This document shows, piece after piece, positions 1 through 6,106 of a stretch of 7,738 nt of DNA. Source of the DNA: Clostridiales bacterium UBA1774 (GTDB lineage: Bacteria; Bacillota; Clostridia; Oscillospirales; Oscillospiraceae); assembly GCA_002314635.1 (NCBI GenBank), contig DCGQ01000011.1, positions 1 to 7,738 on the forward strand, given 5' to 3'. Position 1 is the first letter of the stretch. The number at the start of each line of letters is the position of its first letter. A program made the translations under genes and the position numbers. The notes beneath the pieces are model-generated. The model was not told where the DNA came from, searched no databases, and saw only the letters and a list, made by a program, of their open reading frames with translations.

Positions 1-76
1 AGAACTCCTGCTCACCGGCGGTGAACACGAACTCATTACCACATTCCTTGCAGATCAAAGTCTTGTCCTGAAACAT
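1..76 (-). CDS. Small zinc-ribbon domain protein, N-terminal part (runs off left edge)
   Basis: The first 25 codons of a gene are visible, reading MFQDKTLICKECGNEF and continuing. The CKEC pair (a CxxC) followed by GNEFVFTAGEQEF matches from memory the start of small clostridial zinc-ribbon proteins (the zf-trcl type 'probable zinc-ribbon' family), which carry a second CxxC about 20-25 residues later; that half is outside the window. The family's function is not known to me; zinc binding is inferred from the cysteines. The start is supported by a GAGG Shine-Dalgarno core at 84-87, 7 bases upstream. It lies 51 bases after the sigma factor stop codon with no T-tracted terminator between, so co-transcription with that gene is likely. 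Only the N-terminus can be judged. Confidence 0.72.
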   Translation of the reverse strand, partial: MFQDKTLICKECGNEFVFTAGEQEF

Positions 77-127
77 TGCTAATCCTCACTTTTTGACAAT
101 TCTTGGCTTTTCAGCCTTGTATTTGCG

Positions 128-715
128 TCAGCCGAAGCTGTAGTCGCTGGGGTCTTTCTGGGTTTTGGCGAATTTGCGGCGGATGCGCTGCACGGCGTTA
201 TCCACTGCTTTTTCGGGTCTGCCGGTGGTTTCCGCAATTTCACGGTAGGACATCCCTTTGAGGAAACAATGCAGCACCTGTGCCTCAAGGGAAGATAATT
301 GCTGCAGCAGATCCCGGTATCTCTTTTGTGCATCTTCCCTGAGAATCAGAATCTCCTCAGGGTTGCGTAGCTCCTGGTTTTGAGGCTGGTTTTCAAAAAG
401 AGAGGACTCCAAAGACAGACAATCATCGAGAGATACATTCTTTGTTCCTGCCGCATTCCGAATCGCCGTATAAATGCGGCGGCGGATACAAAGCTGTGCA
501 TAGGAGCGGAAGCTTACACTGACCCCGGCATCATAGGTTCGAATAGCACTGAGCAGACCCAGCATACCTTCCTGCAGAAGATCCTCGCTGTCTCCGCCGA
601 CCAGAAAATAGGGCCGTACCATACTGCGGATGACCCGGTAGTAATTGCGAATCAGGGTTTCCTCTGCCCCGCTGTCTCCCGCTGCGGCCAATGCCTGCAG
701 TTCTTCATCACGCAT
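128..715 (-). CDS. sigH: SigH (Spo0H)-like RNA polymerase sigma factor
   Basis: This 195-residue protein is a sigma-70 family factor of the SigH/Spo0H group, which directs core RNA polymerase to early stationary-phase, competence and sporulation promoters in Bacillus. Region 2 spans about residues 18-88, with the core-binding and melting stretch YFLVGGDSEDLLQEGMLGL (36-54) and the -10 recognition helix FRSYAQLCIRRRIYTAIR (69-86), closely matching the Bacillus SigH layout (YFLIGADREDIVQEGMIGL). Region 4 spans about 140-183 with the helix-turn-helix YREIAETTGRPEKAVDNAVQR. A linker with NPEE (118-121) also matches SigH. It is slightly shorter than Bacillus SigH (218) because of a short N-terminus. 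An in-frame stop two codons upstream fixes ATG 715 as the first usable start, although its Shine-Dalgarno match is poor. It has its own strong promoter. The family is clear; its role in this organism (sporulation or another stationary-phase function) is inferred. Confidence 0.9.
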   Translation of the reverse strand: MRDEELQALAAAGDSGAEETLIRNYYRVIRSMVRPYFLVGGDSEDLLQEGMLGLLSAIRTYDAGVSVSFRSYAQLCIRRRIYTAIRNAAGTKNVSLDDCLSLESSLFENQPQNQELRNPEEILILREDAQKRYRDLLQQLSSLEAQVLHCFLKGMSYREIAETTGRPEKAVDNAVQRIRRKFAKTQKDPSDYSFG

Positions 716-756
716 TTGTCAGATATTACACTTTCCATTCCTATTTTTACGGTTGC

Positions 757-785
757 ATTATAGACTTCTGCCTATTAAATGTCAA
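757..785 (-). promoter_or_regulatory. Perfect-consensus sigma-A promoter for the sigH-like gene
   Basis: On the minus strand TTGACA (780-785) is followed by exactly 17 bases and TATAAT (757-762), so both hexamers match the vegetative consensus 6 of 6. An A-rich tract just upstream (about 795-810, GAAAAAAAG) could act as an UP element. Transcription would start near 750, giving a leader of about 35 bases. The leader contains AGGAATGGAAAG, but this lies 15-26 bases from the ATG, so ribosome binding looks weak despite the strong promoter. Confidence 0.88.
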
Positions 786-839
786 GTCACAAACTATCTT
801 TTTTTCAGAAAAACATAAGAGAAACTGCCCTTTTCCGTT

Positions 840-1904
840 TTACGGTTCCAGAGAAAGCTGTTCCCCGGTTCCGCCGTTCTGCAGATACGGAAGTCCCAGA
901 TGCAGGTATGCCTGTTTTGTGGCGCAGCGTCCTCTTGGAGTACGGGTGATGAAGCCCTGCTGCAGCAAATACGGCTCATATACATCCTCAATGGTCACGG
1001 TTTCTTCATTCACGGTGGCAGCCAGCGTATCCAGGCCAACAGGGCCTCCGCCATACTGCTGTATGATGCTTCGCAGCAGTCGGCGGTCAATGTTATCCAG
1101 TCCCATATGGTCAATATCCAGCCGGGTCAGTGCGTCATCCGCCACTTCCCTTGTGATCACACCATCGGCGATAACCTCCGCAAAATCCCGAACCCGCTTC
1201 AGCATCCGATTTGCAATCCGAGGCGTACCACGACTGCGGCGGGCGATTTCTGCCGCGCCGCCGGGTTCGATCCCGATCTGCAGCAGTTCCGCACTGCGCT
1301 GTACAATCTTCTGCAGGTCCTCCGGCGTATACAGTTCCAGTTTCAGCTGTACGCCAAACCGATCCCGCAGGGGCGCAGAAATCTGGCCGCTTCTGGTTGT
1401 CGCGCCGATCAGGGTAAACTTTTTCAGTTCCAGCCGAATGGAGTTCGCGGAAGGTCCCTGACCCAGAATGATATCAATTTCACCGTCTTCCATGGCAGGA
1501 TAGAGGATTTCCTCCACGCTGCGGTTCAGTCGGTGAATTTCATCCACAAACAGGATATCATTCTCATTCAGATTTGTCAGTAAAGCCGCAAGATCACGCG
1601 GCTTTTCAATGGCCGGGCCGGAGGTTTTTCGGATATTAACGCCCATTTCATTGGCGATGATCTGCGCCAGCGTGGTCTTTCCCAGACCGGGAGGGCCATG
1701 CAGCAGCACATGATCCAACGGTTCCCCGCGTTTCTTTGCGGCTTCAATAAAGATTTTCAGATTACCCTTGGCCTTTTCCTGTCCGATGTACTCTCGTAAA
1801 GTCTGCGGGCGGAGGGAAAATTCTCCCTCATCCTCCGGCACAAAGGTTGTATTCGTCAGCGTCTGTTTCTTTTCACCGGCAATACCGGATATCTCAATGC
1901 TCAT
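840..1904 (-). CDS. ruvB: Holliday junction branch-migration ATPase RuvB
   Basis: RuvB is the AAA+ hexameric motor that, loaded by RuvA, pumps DNA through Holliday junctions during recombinational repair. The 354-residue product contains Walker A GPPGLGKT (70-77), Walker B ILFVDEIH (117-124), sensor 1 IGATTR (166-171), the arginine-finger region LRDRFG (179-184), sensor 2 around GTPRIANR (226-233), and a C-terminal winged helix (about 265-340) with QQYGGGPVGLDTLAA and the RTPRGR DNA-contact motif (321-326). All key residues are present. It is about 20 residues longer than the roughly 335 of typical RuvB, from a longer N-terminus before the FSLRP motif and a short C-terminal tail. ATG 1904 is preceded by GAGGTGG overlapping the ruvA stop codon, and only 9 bases separate the two genes, which implies translational coupling. 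No clear terminator follows; the next promoter (sigH) begins within about 55 bases. Confidence 0.98.
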   Translation of the reverse strand: MSIEISGIAGEKKQTLTNTTFVPEDEGEFSLRPQTLREYIGQEKAKGNLKIFIEAAKKRGEPLDHVLLHGPPGLGKTTLAQIIANEMGVNIRKTSGPAIEKPRDLAALLTNLNENDILFVDEIHRLNRSVEEILYPAMEDGEIDIILGQGPSANSIRLELKKFTLIGATTRSGQISAPLRDRFGVQLKLELYTPEDLQKIVQRSAELLQIGIEPGGAAEIARRSRGTPRIANRMLKRVRDFAEVIADGVITREVADDALTRLDIDHMGLDNIDRRLLRSIIQQYGGGPVGLDTLAATVNEETVTIEDVYEPYLLQQGFITRTPRGRCATKQAYLHLGLPYLQNGGTGEQLSLEP

Positions 1905-1908
1905 GCAT

Positions 1909-1916
1909 CCACCTCA
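1909..1916 (-). promoter_or_regulatory. ruvB ribosome binding site overlapping ruvA stop
   Basis: The minus strand reads TGAGGTGG, where TGA is the ruvA stop codon and GAGGTGG is the Shine-Dalgarno sequence; ATG of ruvB follows after 4 bases (GAGG core 7 bases away). Ribosomes ending ruvA would uncover or directly reuse this site, consistent with matched RuvA and RuvB synthesis. Confidence 0.75.
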
Positions 1917-2513
1917 TCGCAAAGCCGTTTTCAATACGGCCTTGATCGCATCTTCCACGCTCAACGGTTCCAGATCCAGCTTACTCAGGGCCGCATTGAT
2001 TTCCGCAGGCGTATATCCCAGAACCGCCAATGCTGCAGAAACATCCCGAACCTTGCCGTCTCCTCCAATCGCCGCAGGCATGGTGATGCTTCCCGGCGTT
2101 ACAGCGTTCAGTTCTCCGGCGAGCTTGTCCTTCAATTCCAGCAGAATCCGCTGTGCCAGTTTCTTGCCCACACCGGGTGCAATGGTCAGCGCTTTCTCGT
2201 TGCCGTTTGCAACAGCCAGCGCCAGTTCCTCCGGAGACGCGGCAGACAGAATGGACAGTGCCGCTTTCGGGCCAACTCCGGAGATGGCTACCAGCAGTTT
2301 GAAGCATTCCAGTTCCTTTTTGCTGACAAAACCGTAGATATCAAAGGCATCCTCCCGGATGTTGCACCATGTAAAAAGCTGAATTTCCTTGCCGATTTCC
2401 AAAGCACTGAGGCTTCGCATGGAAGTATTGCAGCTGAACCCAATGCCGTTCACATCCACCACCGCCAGATTCTGTTCGATGGCTGCTACAATTCCCTTTA
2501 AGTAGTAGAACAT
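1914..2513 (-). CDS. ruvA: Holliday junction DNA-binding protein RuvA
   Basis: RuvA binds the four-way junction as a tetramer and docks RuvB rings. The 199-residue product (MFYYLKGIVAAIEQNL onward) has the usual family length of about 200. It has an N-terminal OB-fold (1-63) ending in REDAFDIYGF, with the acidic-pin residues at about 54-55. Two helix-hairpin-helix motifs follow, ISGVGPKAALSIL (77-89) and APGVGKKLAQRILLEL (112-127). A flexible linker (about 135-153) leads to the C-terminal RuvB-binding three-helix domain (154-199). I chose ATG 2513 over an in-frame ATG at 2567 because M-x-x-Y-L-K-G is the conserved RuvA N-terminus and a strong GGGGGAG site sits 8 bases upstream (2522-2528). 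The start overlaps the end of ruvC by 16 bases, a sign of translational coupling. Confidence 0.97.
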   Translation of the reverse strand: MFYYLKGIVAAIEQNLAVVDVNGIGFSCNTSMRSLSALEIGKEIQLFTWCNIREDAFDIYGFVSKKELECFKLLVAISGVGPKAALSILSAASPEELALAVANGNEKALTIAPGVGKKLAQRILLELKDKLAGELNAVTPGSITMPAAIGGDGKVRDVSAALAVLGYTPAEINAALSKLDLEPLSVEDAIKAVLKTALR

Positions 2514-3022
2514 TGCGTATTCTCCCCCGTCTGAAACAAAAGTGAAGTCGCGGCTCTGCCATGGCACAGCGCAATTGCCAGTGCATCCGCCGCATCATCC
2601 GGTTTCGGAACCGCCTGCAGTCGGAGCATTCGCTTTACCATGTCCATGACCTGATGCTTTTCCGCCCGTCCGTAGCCGACTACGCTCTGTTTGACCTGCA
2701 GCGGCGTGTATTCATAGATTGGTATGCCGCACTGACGGCAGGCAAGCAGCAGAACGCCTCTGCCGTGCGCCACGCTGATGCCGGTCGTGATATTCGTATT
2801 GAAAAACAATTCTTCAATAGCCACAGCGTCCGGCTTCAGCGCCTCAATCAGCTGGTTAAGATCGTGATAGATAATCTCCAGCCGCTCGGACAGCGGCAGT
2901 CCTGCTTCCGTCCGGATTGCGCCGCAGGTACAATAGCGAAAGCTGCCCCGTTCTGCCTCGATCAAACCAAAACCAACAATAGCGATTCCCGGGTCCAAAC
3001 CCAAAATCCGTAAACCTCCCAT
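2498..3022 (-). CDS. ruvC: Crossover junction endodeoxyribonuclease RuvC
   Basis: RuvC is the dimeric, metal-dependent resolvase that cuts Holliday junctions symmetrically. The 174-residue protein has the RNase H-like fold signature. The first catalytic Asp is in ILGLDPG (D10), the catalytic Glu in AIEELFFNTN (E70), and the C-terminal acidic pair in PDDAADALAIALCH (D143 and D146), so all four acidic positions of the family are present. Length fits the usual 160-190. ATG 3022 is preceded by AAGGGG (GGGG at 3028-3031) 5 bases upstream. It begins 13 bases after the stop of the surface-protein gene and overlaps ruvA by 16 bases. No promoter is visible in the short upstream gap, so it is probably expressed from the promoter at 5997-6025, although one inside the preceding gene cannot be excluded. 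Confidence 0.97.
   Translation of the reverse strand: MGGLRILGLDPGIAIVGFGLIEAERGSFRYCTCGAIRTEAGLPLSERLEIIYHDLNQLIEALKPDAVAIEELFFNTNITTGISVAHGRGVLLLACRQCGIPIYEYTPLQVKQSVVGYGRAEKHQVMDMVKRMLRLQAVPKPDDAADALAIALCHGRAATSLLFQTGENTQCSTT
2522..2528 (-). promoter_or_regulatory. ruvA ribosome binding site inside ruvC
   Basis: The minus strand carries GGGGGAG within the last codons of ruvC, 8 bases before ATG 2513. It decides the ruvA start, since the alternative upstream ATG at 2567 lies well inside ruvC and would add 18 residues not conserved in RuvA. Confidence 0.8.
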
Positions 3023-3035
3023 ACTTTCCCCTTTT

Positions 3036-5942
3036 TCAGGTCATCACGGAAAGGATCTTCGCTGCCTGTGCGCGGGTCAGGTTTCCAAACGGATCATATA
3101 CATTATTATAACCCTGCATGACACCCATCATGGCAAGCTGCGAGGCATAAGGCAGAGCCTGCTCCGGAATCTCCGAAGCATCCCTGAATGGCAGGTCGGC
3201 ATTCATTCTGCCGCCTTCCATGGTATGTCCCAGAATCACAGCCGCCTCGATTCTCGTCAGCGGTTTGGACGCAGAGAAGGATCTGCAGGAGCTTTCCTCC
3301 GTTCCATCCATCAATCCAAGCATCTTTACTGCCGAAATACTGTCTGCCGCCCAGTCGGGAAACTCGTTCTGATCTGCAAAGCTGTCCAATCCGGCATACA
3401 GTTTGGTATCAATCTTCAGCCAGCGGCAGAGCATCACCGCAAATTCCGCTCTGGTGACCGGCGTATTCGGATCAAACACAACAGTACCATCTGCAGCGGG
3501 TTTTCCGTTGATCACACCCAGCCGACTCAGATAAACAGCATAATCGGATGCCCAGTGTCCCTCCATATCCGGGAAAGCCGTCACATTTTCAGTGCCCAGC
3601 ATCAGAGATGCGGAAGAATAATTTCCGCTGCTGTCTGCCGCATAAAGCATCACGTGCTGCATTCCTTCTCCTTTTACCCAGCCTGTCGTCAGTTCACCAC
3701 CGGCAGCGTCATAAGCGAAGGGAATTTCCAGTCCATCTACTGTCAGCCGAAGATTCTCAGCAGGCAGATTTTTCTGGTTCCGATCCCACACCACTGCGCG
3801 GATGCCGCTTCCTTCTGTCTCCAGGCGGATGATCGGTGCTTCTGTGTCCGCGTCATTCGTATTACTCAGCACCAGCTGGTCCAGCCAGATCGTACCGCTG
3901 CCGCTGCCGCTCAGACGCAACTCGTGTATTGCCCCGTACCGGCCGGTTTCCACTGTGAACTGTTCCCAGCCCACATGATCCATGCTGCCCAGCAGAAGCG
4001 TCATTCGGTCATGTACGGAATACAGACTGTTGCCGCTGCCATCGCACCAGATCCAGAATGTCACATAATCCGTAAGGTCGGTTCGATACTGATCCATCGG
4101 GAAGCTGACGCTGCCGCCATCCAGCCGGTAGTTCAGACACATGCTTCCGCTGCCGTAGCGAACCCGCTCCCGATCCATGGACTGGCACCATGTCAGTTCT
4201 TCCGTTCCTCCTGCCTCCACAGTTTCGAAATCATCCTCGCACAAAACGGTATCCATAACCAGAACGGAAATCCGGACGGTACACTCGCCTGCCGTTACGG
4301 ACAGCATCCCCGTTCCACCCTTAGAAGCGGTAAAGGTACCCATATCCGTAATGCTGCCTGCATTTCCGGTCAGCTTCCAAACATAATCCGAATCCTCCGC
4401 CGTAACAGGCATACTGTTCCAGACAGACTTTGCACAAAGCTCCAGACTGCTGTCCGGCAGCGTCACCAGCACATCCACCGGTGCGCCGGTGTCTTCCCGA
4501 TACAGTTCGATCCGATCCGGTGTTTCGATGACCGGAATCATCAGTGTTCCGGAAGCTCCCTGTGCAGTCGCGCGGATCTCCGCCGTACAGGCATGATCCG
4601 GTGCCCGGAAGCAGCCATCCTCTATGCTGCCCGCATTGGCAGACCAGATATAGCTGGGCAAAATCACCGGAATCCCGGTTTCATCACAGGCTCCGGCGGT
4701 AATCGTCGTTTTCGCAGAGGTCAGCAGAACCTTGTCCGTCGTCTGCAGCGAAATGGTGTGCAAAGTCCCTGAACCGTTGTTGTCTGACGTCAGCATCAGG
4801 AAAACCGGTACCTTTCGTTCTTCTCCCAAAGAGGGCGAACTCATCAGCGCATTATCGGATGTGCCTGGAAGCTGTGCCCGAAGAGCCGTGGAACCGCCGC
4901 CGTCCATGGCACCAGCCTCCGTACAGCCCAGTTCCTTCAATCTGCGGGCGGTTTCTGCCATGGTCAGACCCCGGGAATAGTCGCTCTGCCGTCCGTCAAC
5001 GGTATAGAGCAGCACCGTCCCATCCGGCTTCAGGCCGATCGCCGTGCGTGGTGCCATAGTCCGATCGATCTGATTCAGGTTTTCCTCTTCCTCTCCATCG
5101 GTCAGAAGCCGATACAGACAGCCGATCCCGCTTCGGCATTGGCTCCAGCGTGCATCCTCCGATGTGATCTGTAATGTAACGATCTCCCCTGCTTTCAGGC
5201 TGTGTATTCCGCCGAGTCTCCAGCTGTCACTGTCCGAGGTCAGGGACAGCAGCACGCGCCCCTCCGGAATCTCCACACTGCCGCTGGCGGAAAACACAGA
5301 TTCCACTGTGTAGCGGCATTCTCCGCCAATCTGCAGGCTCTCTCCTTCTGTGGGAATCAGAATTGCATTTTCAGTCTTTACTCCATGCTTCACGGTTTTT
5401 CCATAGTCATTCGTATACAGGAAGAACCATCCGGACTCAATAGGCTTATTGAGTCCGTACAAACCATATTTCCCGGTTCCGAAGGTCATACTCATTTTCA
5501 GCTCAGGTCTGCCTAGAAACGCCGATCCGTCCTCCAGAAAACCGAACGCCCAGTTCCCGGCATCAGAGGCAACCAGCTCCCCGTTCCGGATGACCAGTCC
5601 CAGCGGCAGCCCGGTAGCCATCACGTAGTAATCCCCATTCACACCGGCAATCATACGACTGCCGCTCTGTTCCTCCAGTGTTTCCGCCTGAGAAAGGGTC
5701 ATGGTATCCGTCAGATGTTCTCCGTATGTTACGGTCGGCAGCACCGCCGTTCCCGGAGTATAGGATATGTAATGCTCCACCTGTCGATATCCGTTATCAA
5801 AAACGGTTTCTGTCAGTTCAGCAGAAACGGTCAGCGCCGTTTTTCTTGTCCAAAGCAGTTCGTTTTCTTCCTCCTGTGCGGCAATCGGCATTGCCAGCAG
5901 CAATACTGTCAGCAGCAGACACAGGCAGCGTTTCAATTTCAT
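3036..5942 (-). CDS. Secreted phosphodiester glycosidase (NAGPA-type) with three SLH domains
   Basis: This is a 968-residue secreted, wall-bound protein. Residues 1-22 form a signal peptide (KLKR, a leucine-rich core, then IAAQ). Residues about 90-385 match the phosphodiester glycosidase/NAGPA family (related to the enzyme that uncovers mannose-6-phosphate): AGVNGDYYV (99-107), APRTAIGLKPDGTVLLYTVDG (297-317) and GCTEAGAMDGGGSTAL (339-354). Two beta-rich Ig-like stretches follow (about 395-475 and 476-562). Next comes a region starting EDDFE (569-573) and running to about 695 that resembles a carbohydrate-binding jelly roll (ends with GTIWLDQLVLS), then another Ig-like segment (700-783). Three SLH repeats (about 787-842, 850-905, 916-968) carry FPDMEGHWASDYA and VTRAEFAVML, LTRIEAAVIL and LTRAQAAKIL; SLH domains bind pyruvylated secondary cell-wall polymer. 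The ATG has GGAG (5948-5951) 5 bases upstream. It heads the unit containing ruvC, ruvA and ruvB. The natural substrate is unknown; a sugar-phosphate diester in wall polymer or exopolysaccharide is plausible. Fold assignments between 395 and 783 are tentative. Confidence 0.88.
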   Translation of the reverse strand: MKLKRCLCLLLTVLLLAMPIAAQEEENELLWTRKTALTVSAELTETVFDNGYRQVEHYISYTPGTAVLPTVTYGEHLTDTMTLSQAETLEEQSGSRMIAGVNGDYYVMATGLPLGLVIRNGELVASDAGNWAFGFLEDGSAFLGRPELKMSMTFGTGKYGLYGLNKPIESGWFFLYTNDYGKTVKHGVKTENAILIPTEGESLQIGGECRYTVESVFSASGSVEIPEGRVLLSLTSDSDSWRLGGIHSLKAGEIVTLQITSEDARWSQCRSGIGCLYRLLTDGEEEENLNQIDRTMAPRTAIGLKPDGTVLLYTVDGRQSDYSRGLTMAETARRLKELGCTEAGAMDGGGSTALRAQLPGTSDNALMSSPSLGEERKVPVFLMLTSDNNGSGTLHTISLQTTDKVLLTSAKTTITAGACDETGIPVILPSYIWSANAGSIEDGCFRAPDHACTAEIRATAQGASGTLMIPVIETPDRIELYREDTGAPVDVLVTLPDSSLELCAKSVWNSMPVTAEDSDYVWKLTGNAGSITDMGTFTASKGGTGMLSVTAGECTVRISVLVMDTVLCEDDFETVEAGGTEELTWCQSMDRERVRYGSGSMCLNYRLDGGSVSFPMDQYRTDLTDYVTFWIWCDGSGNSLYSVHDRMTLLLGSMDHVGWEQFTVETGRYGAIHELRLSGSGSGTIWLDQLVLSNTNDADTEAPIIRLETEGSGIRAVVWDRNQKNLPAENLRLTVDGLEIPFAYDAAGGELTTGWVKGEGMQHVMLYAADSSGNYSSASLMLGTENVTAFPDMEGHWASDYAVYLSRLGVINGKPAADGTVVFDPNTPVTRAEFAVMLCRWLKIDTKLYAGLDSFADQNEFPDWAADSISAVKMLGLMDGTEESSCRSFSASKPLTRIEAAVILGHTMEGGRMNADLPFRDASEIPEQALPYASQLAMMGVMQGYNNVYDPFGNLTRAQAAKILSVMT
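5432..5457. repeat. Perfect 11-bp inverted repeat inside the glycosidase gene
   Basis: CGGACTCAATA (5432-5442) and TATTGAGTCCG (5447-5457) are exact reverse complements separated by 4 bases. The hairpin falls within codons for YGLNKPIESGW of the glycosidase domain. No T-tract follows on the coding strand, so it is not an intrinsic terminator. Confidence 0.75.
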
Positions 5943-5968
5943 GGCAGCTCCATTTCTCCGTTGGTCTC

Positions 5969-5981
5969 GCGTGAATCACGC
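5969..5981. repeat. Palindrome in the leader of the glycosidase gene
   Basis: GCGTGAATCACGC has 6-base perfectly complementary arms around one central base. It lies about 10-20 bases downstream of the expected transcription start (near 5990) and 27 bases before the start codon, where it could serve as a repressor operator or form a small leader hairpin. No bound regulator can be named from the sequence. Confidence 0.5.
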
Positions 5982-5996
5982 CGTTCATCCGTGCTC

Positions 5997-6025
5997 AGTA
6001 TAGCATAAGCAGTTACCCGTGGCAA
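5997..6025 (-). promoter_or_regulatory. Sigma-A promoter for the glycosidase-ruvCAB unit
   Basis: On the minus strand TTGCCA (6020-6025) and TATACT (5997-6002) are separated by exactly 17 bases; each hexamer matches the consensus at 5 of 6 positions. The -10 box is preceded by TGC, giving the extended -10 form TGnTATACT. Transcription should start near 5990, leaving a leader of about 48 bases. The -35 box sits in the middle of the palindrome CCCGTTGCCACGGG (6016-6029), which could be an operator. Confidence 0.78.
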
Positions 6026-6029
6026 CGGG
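6016..6029. repeat. Operator-like inverted repeat overlapping the -35 box
   Basis: CCCGT (6016-6020) and ACGGG (6025-6029) are complementary arms around GGCA on the plus strand. The -35 hexamer of the downstream promoter lies across the centre, so a protein bound here would compete with RNA polymerase. The arms are short, so chance is possible. Confidence 0.4.
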
Positions 6030-6051
6030 CGAAACCCATCCTTTTTCTGCG

Positions 6052-6090
6052 AAAAAAACAAAGGCCGTACAGAACAACCGTACAGCCTTT
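6052..6090 (-). terminator. Rho-independent terminator after the HtrA-like protease gene
   Basis: On the minus strand AAAGGCTGTAC (6080-6090) pairs with GTACGGCCTTT (6060-6070) through 11 base pairs, one of them a T-G wobble, around a 9-base loop. A run of seven T (6052-6058) follows directly after one intervening G. It begins 17 bases after the protease stop codon and separates that gene from the next promoter. Confidence 0.92.
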
Positions 6091-6106
6091 GAGAGAATCC
6101 GGTACA

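Noticed and set aside
105..116. GGCT-GAAA-AGCC mini-hairpin between the sigma factor and zinc-ribbon genes
   Set aside because: Only 4 base pairs and no T-tract after it on the minus strand, so it cannot be called a terminator.
790..839. Possible terminator between ruvB and the sigH promoter
   Set aside because: Only A/T-rich weak pairing (TTTTTCTGAAAAA) is present, without a GC stem; this tract more likely forms the upstream part of the sigH promoter.
691..1461. A 256-codon plus-strand open frame across the sigH promoter and ruvB
   Set aside because: Low-complexity Ser/Arg-rich translation antisense to ruvB, which has all its AAA+ motifs on the other strand.
1914..2567. Longer RuvA form starting at ATG 2567
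   Set aside because: The 18 additional residues are not RuvA-like and lie inside ruvC; the conserved N-terminus begins at ATG 2513, which has a strong Shine-Dalgarno site.
3888..3912. Short CCGCTG tandem repeat
   Set aside because: It encodes the Gly-Ser run SGSGSGT in the surface protein, an ordinary low-complexity linker, not a repeat element.
3225..4772. A 515-codon open frame on the plus strand opposite the SLH glycosidase gene
   Set aside because: The translation is rich in His, Gln, Arg and Cys with no domain pattern, has no credible ribosome site, and lies fully antisense to a gene with clear domains on the minus strand. It is a codon-composition shadow.
6042..6056. TTTTTC/GAAAAA inverted repeat beside the terminator
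   Set aside because: It is the terminator T-tract pairing by chance with an adjacent A-run; there is no plus-strand gene to terminate and no GC stem.
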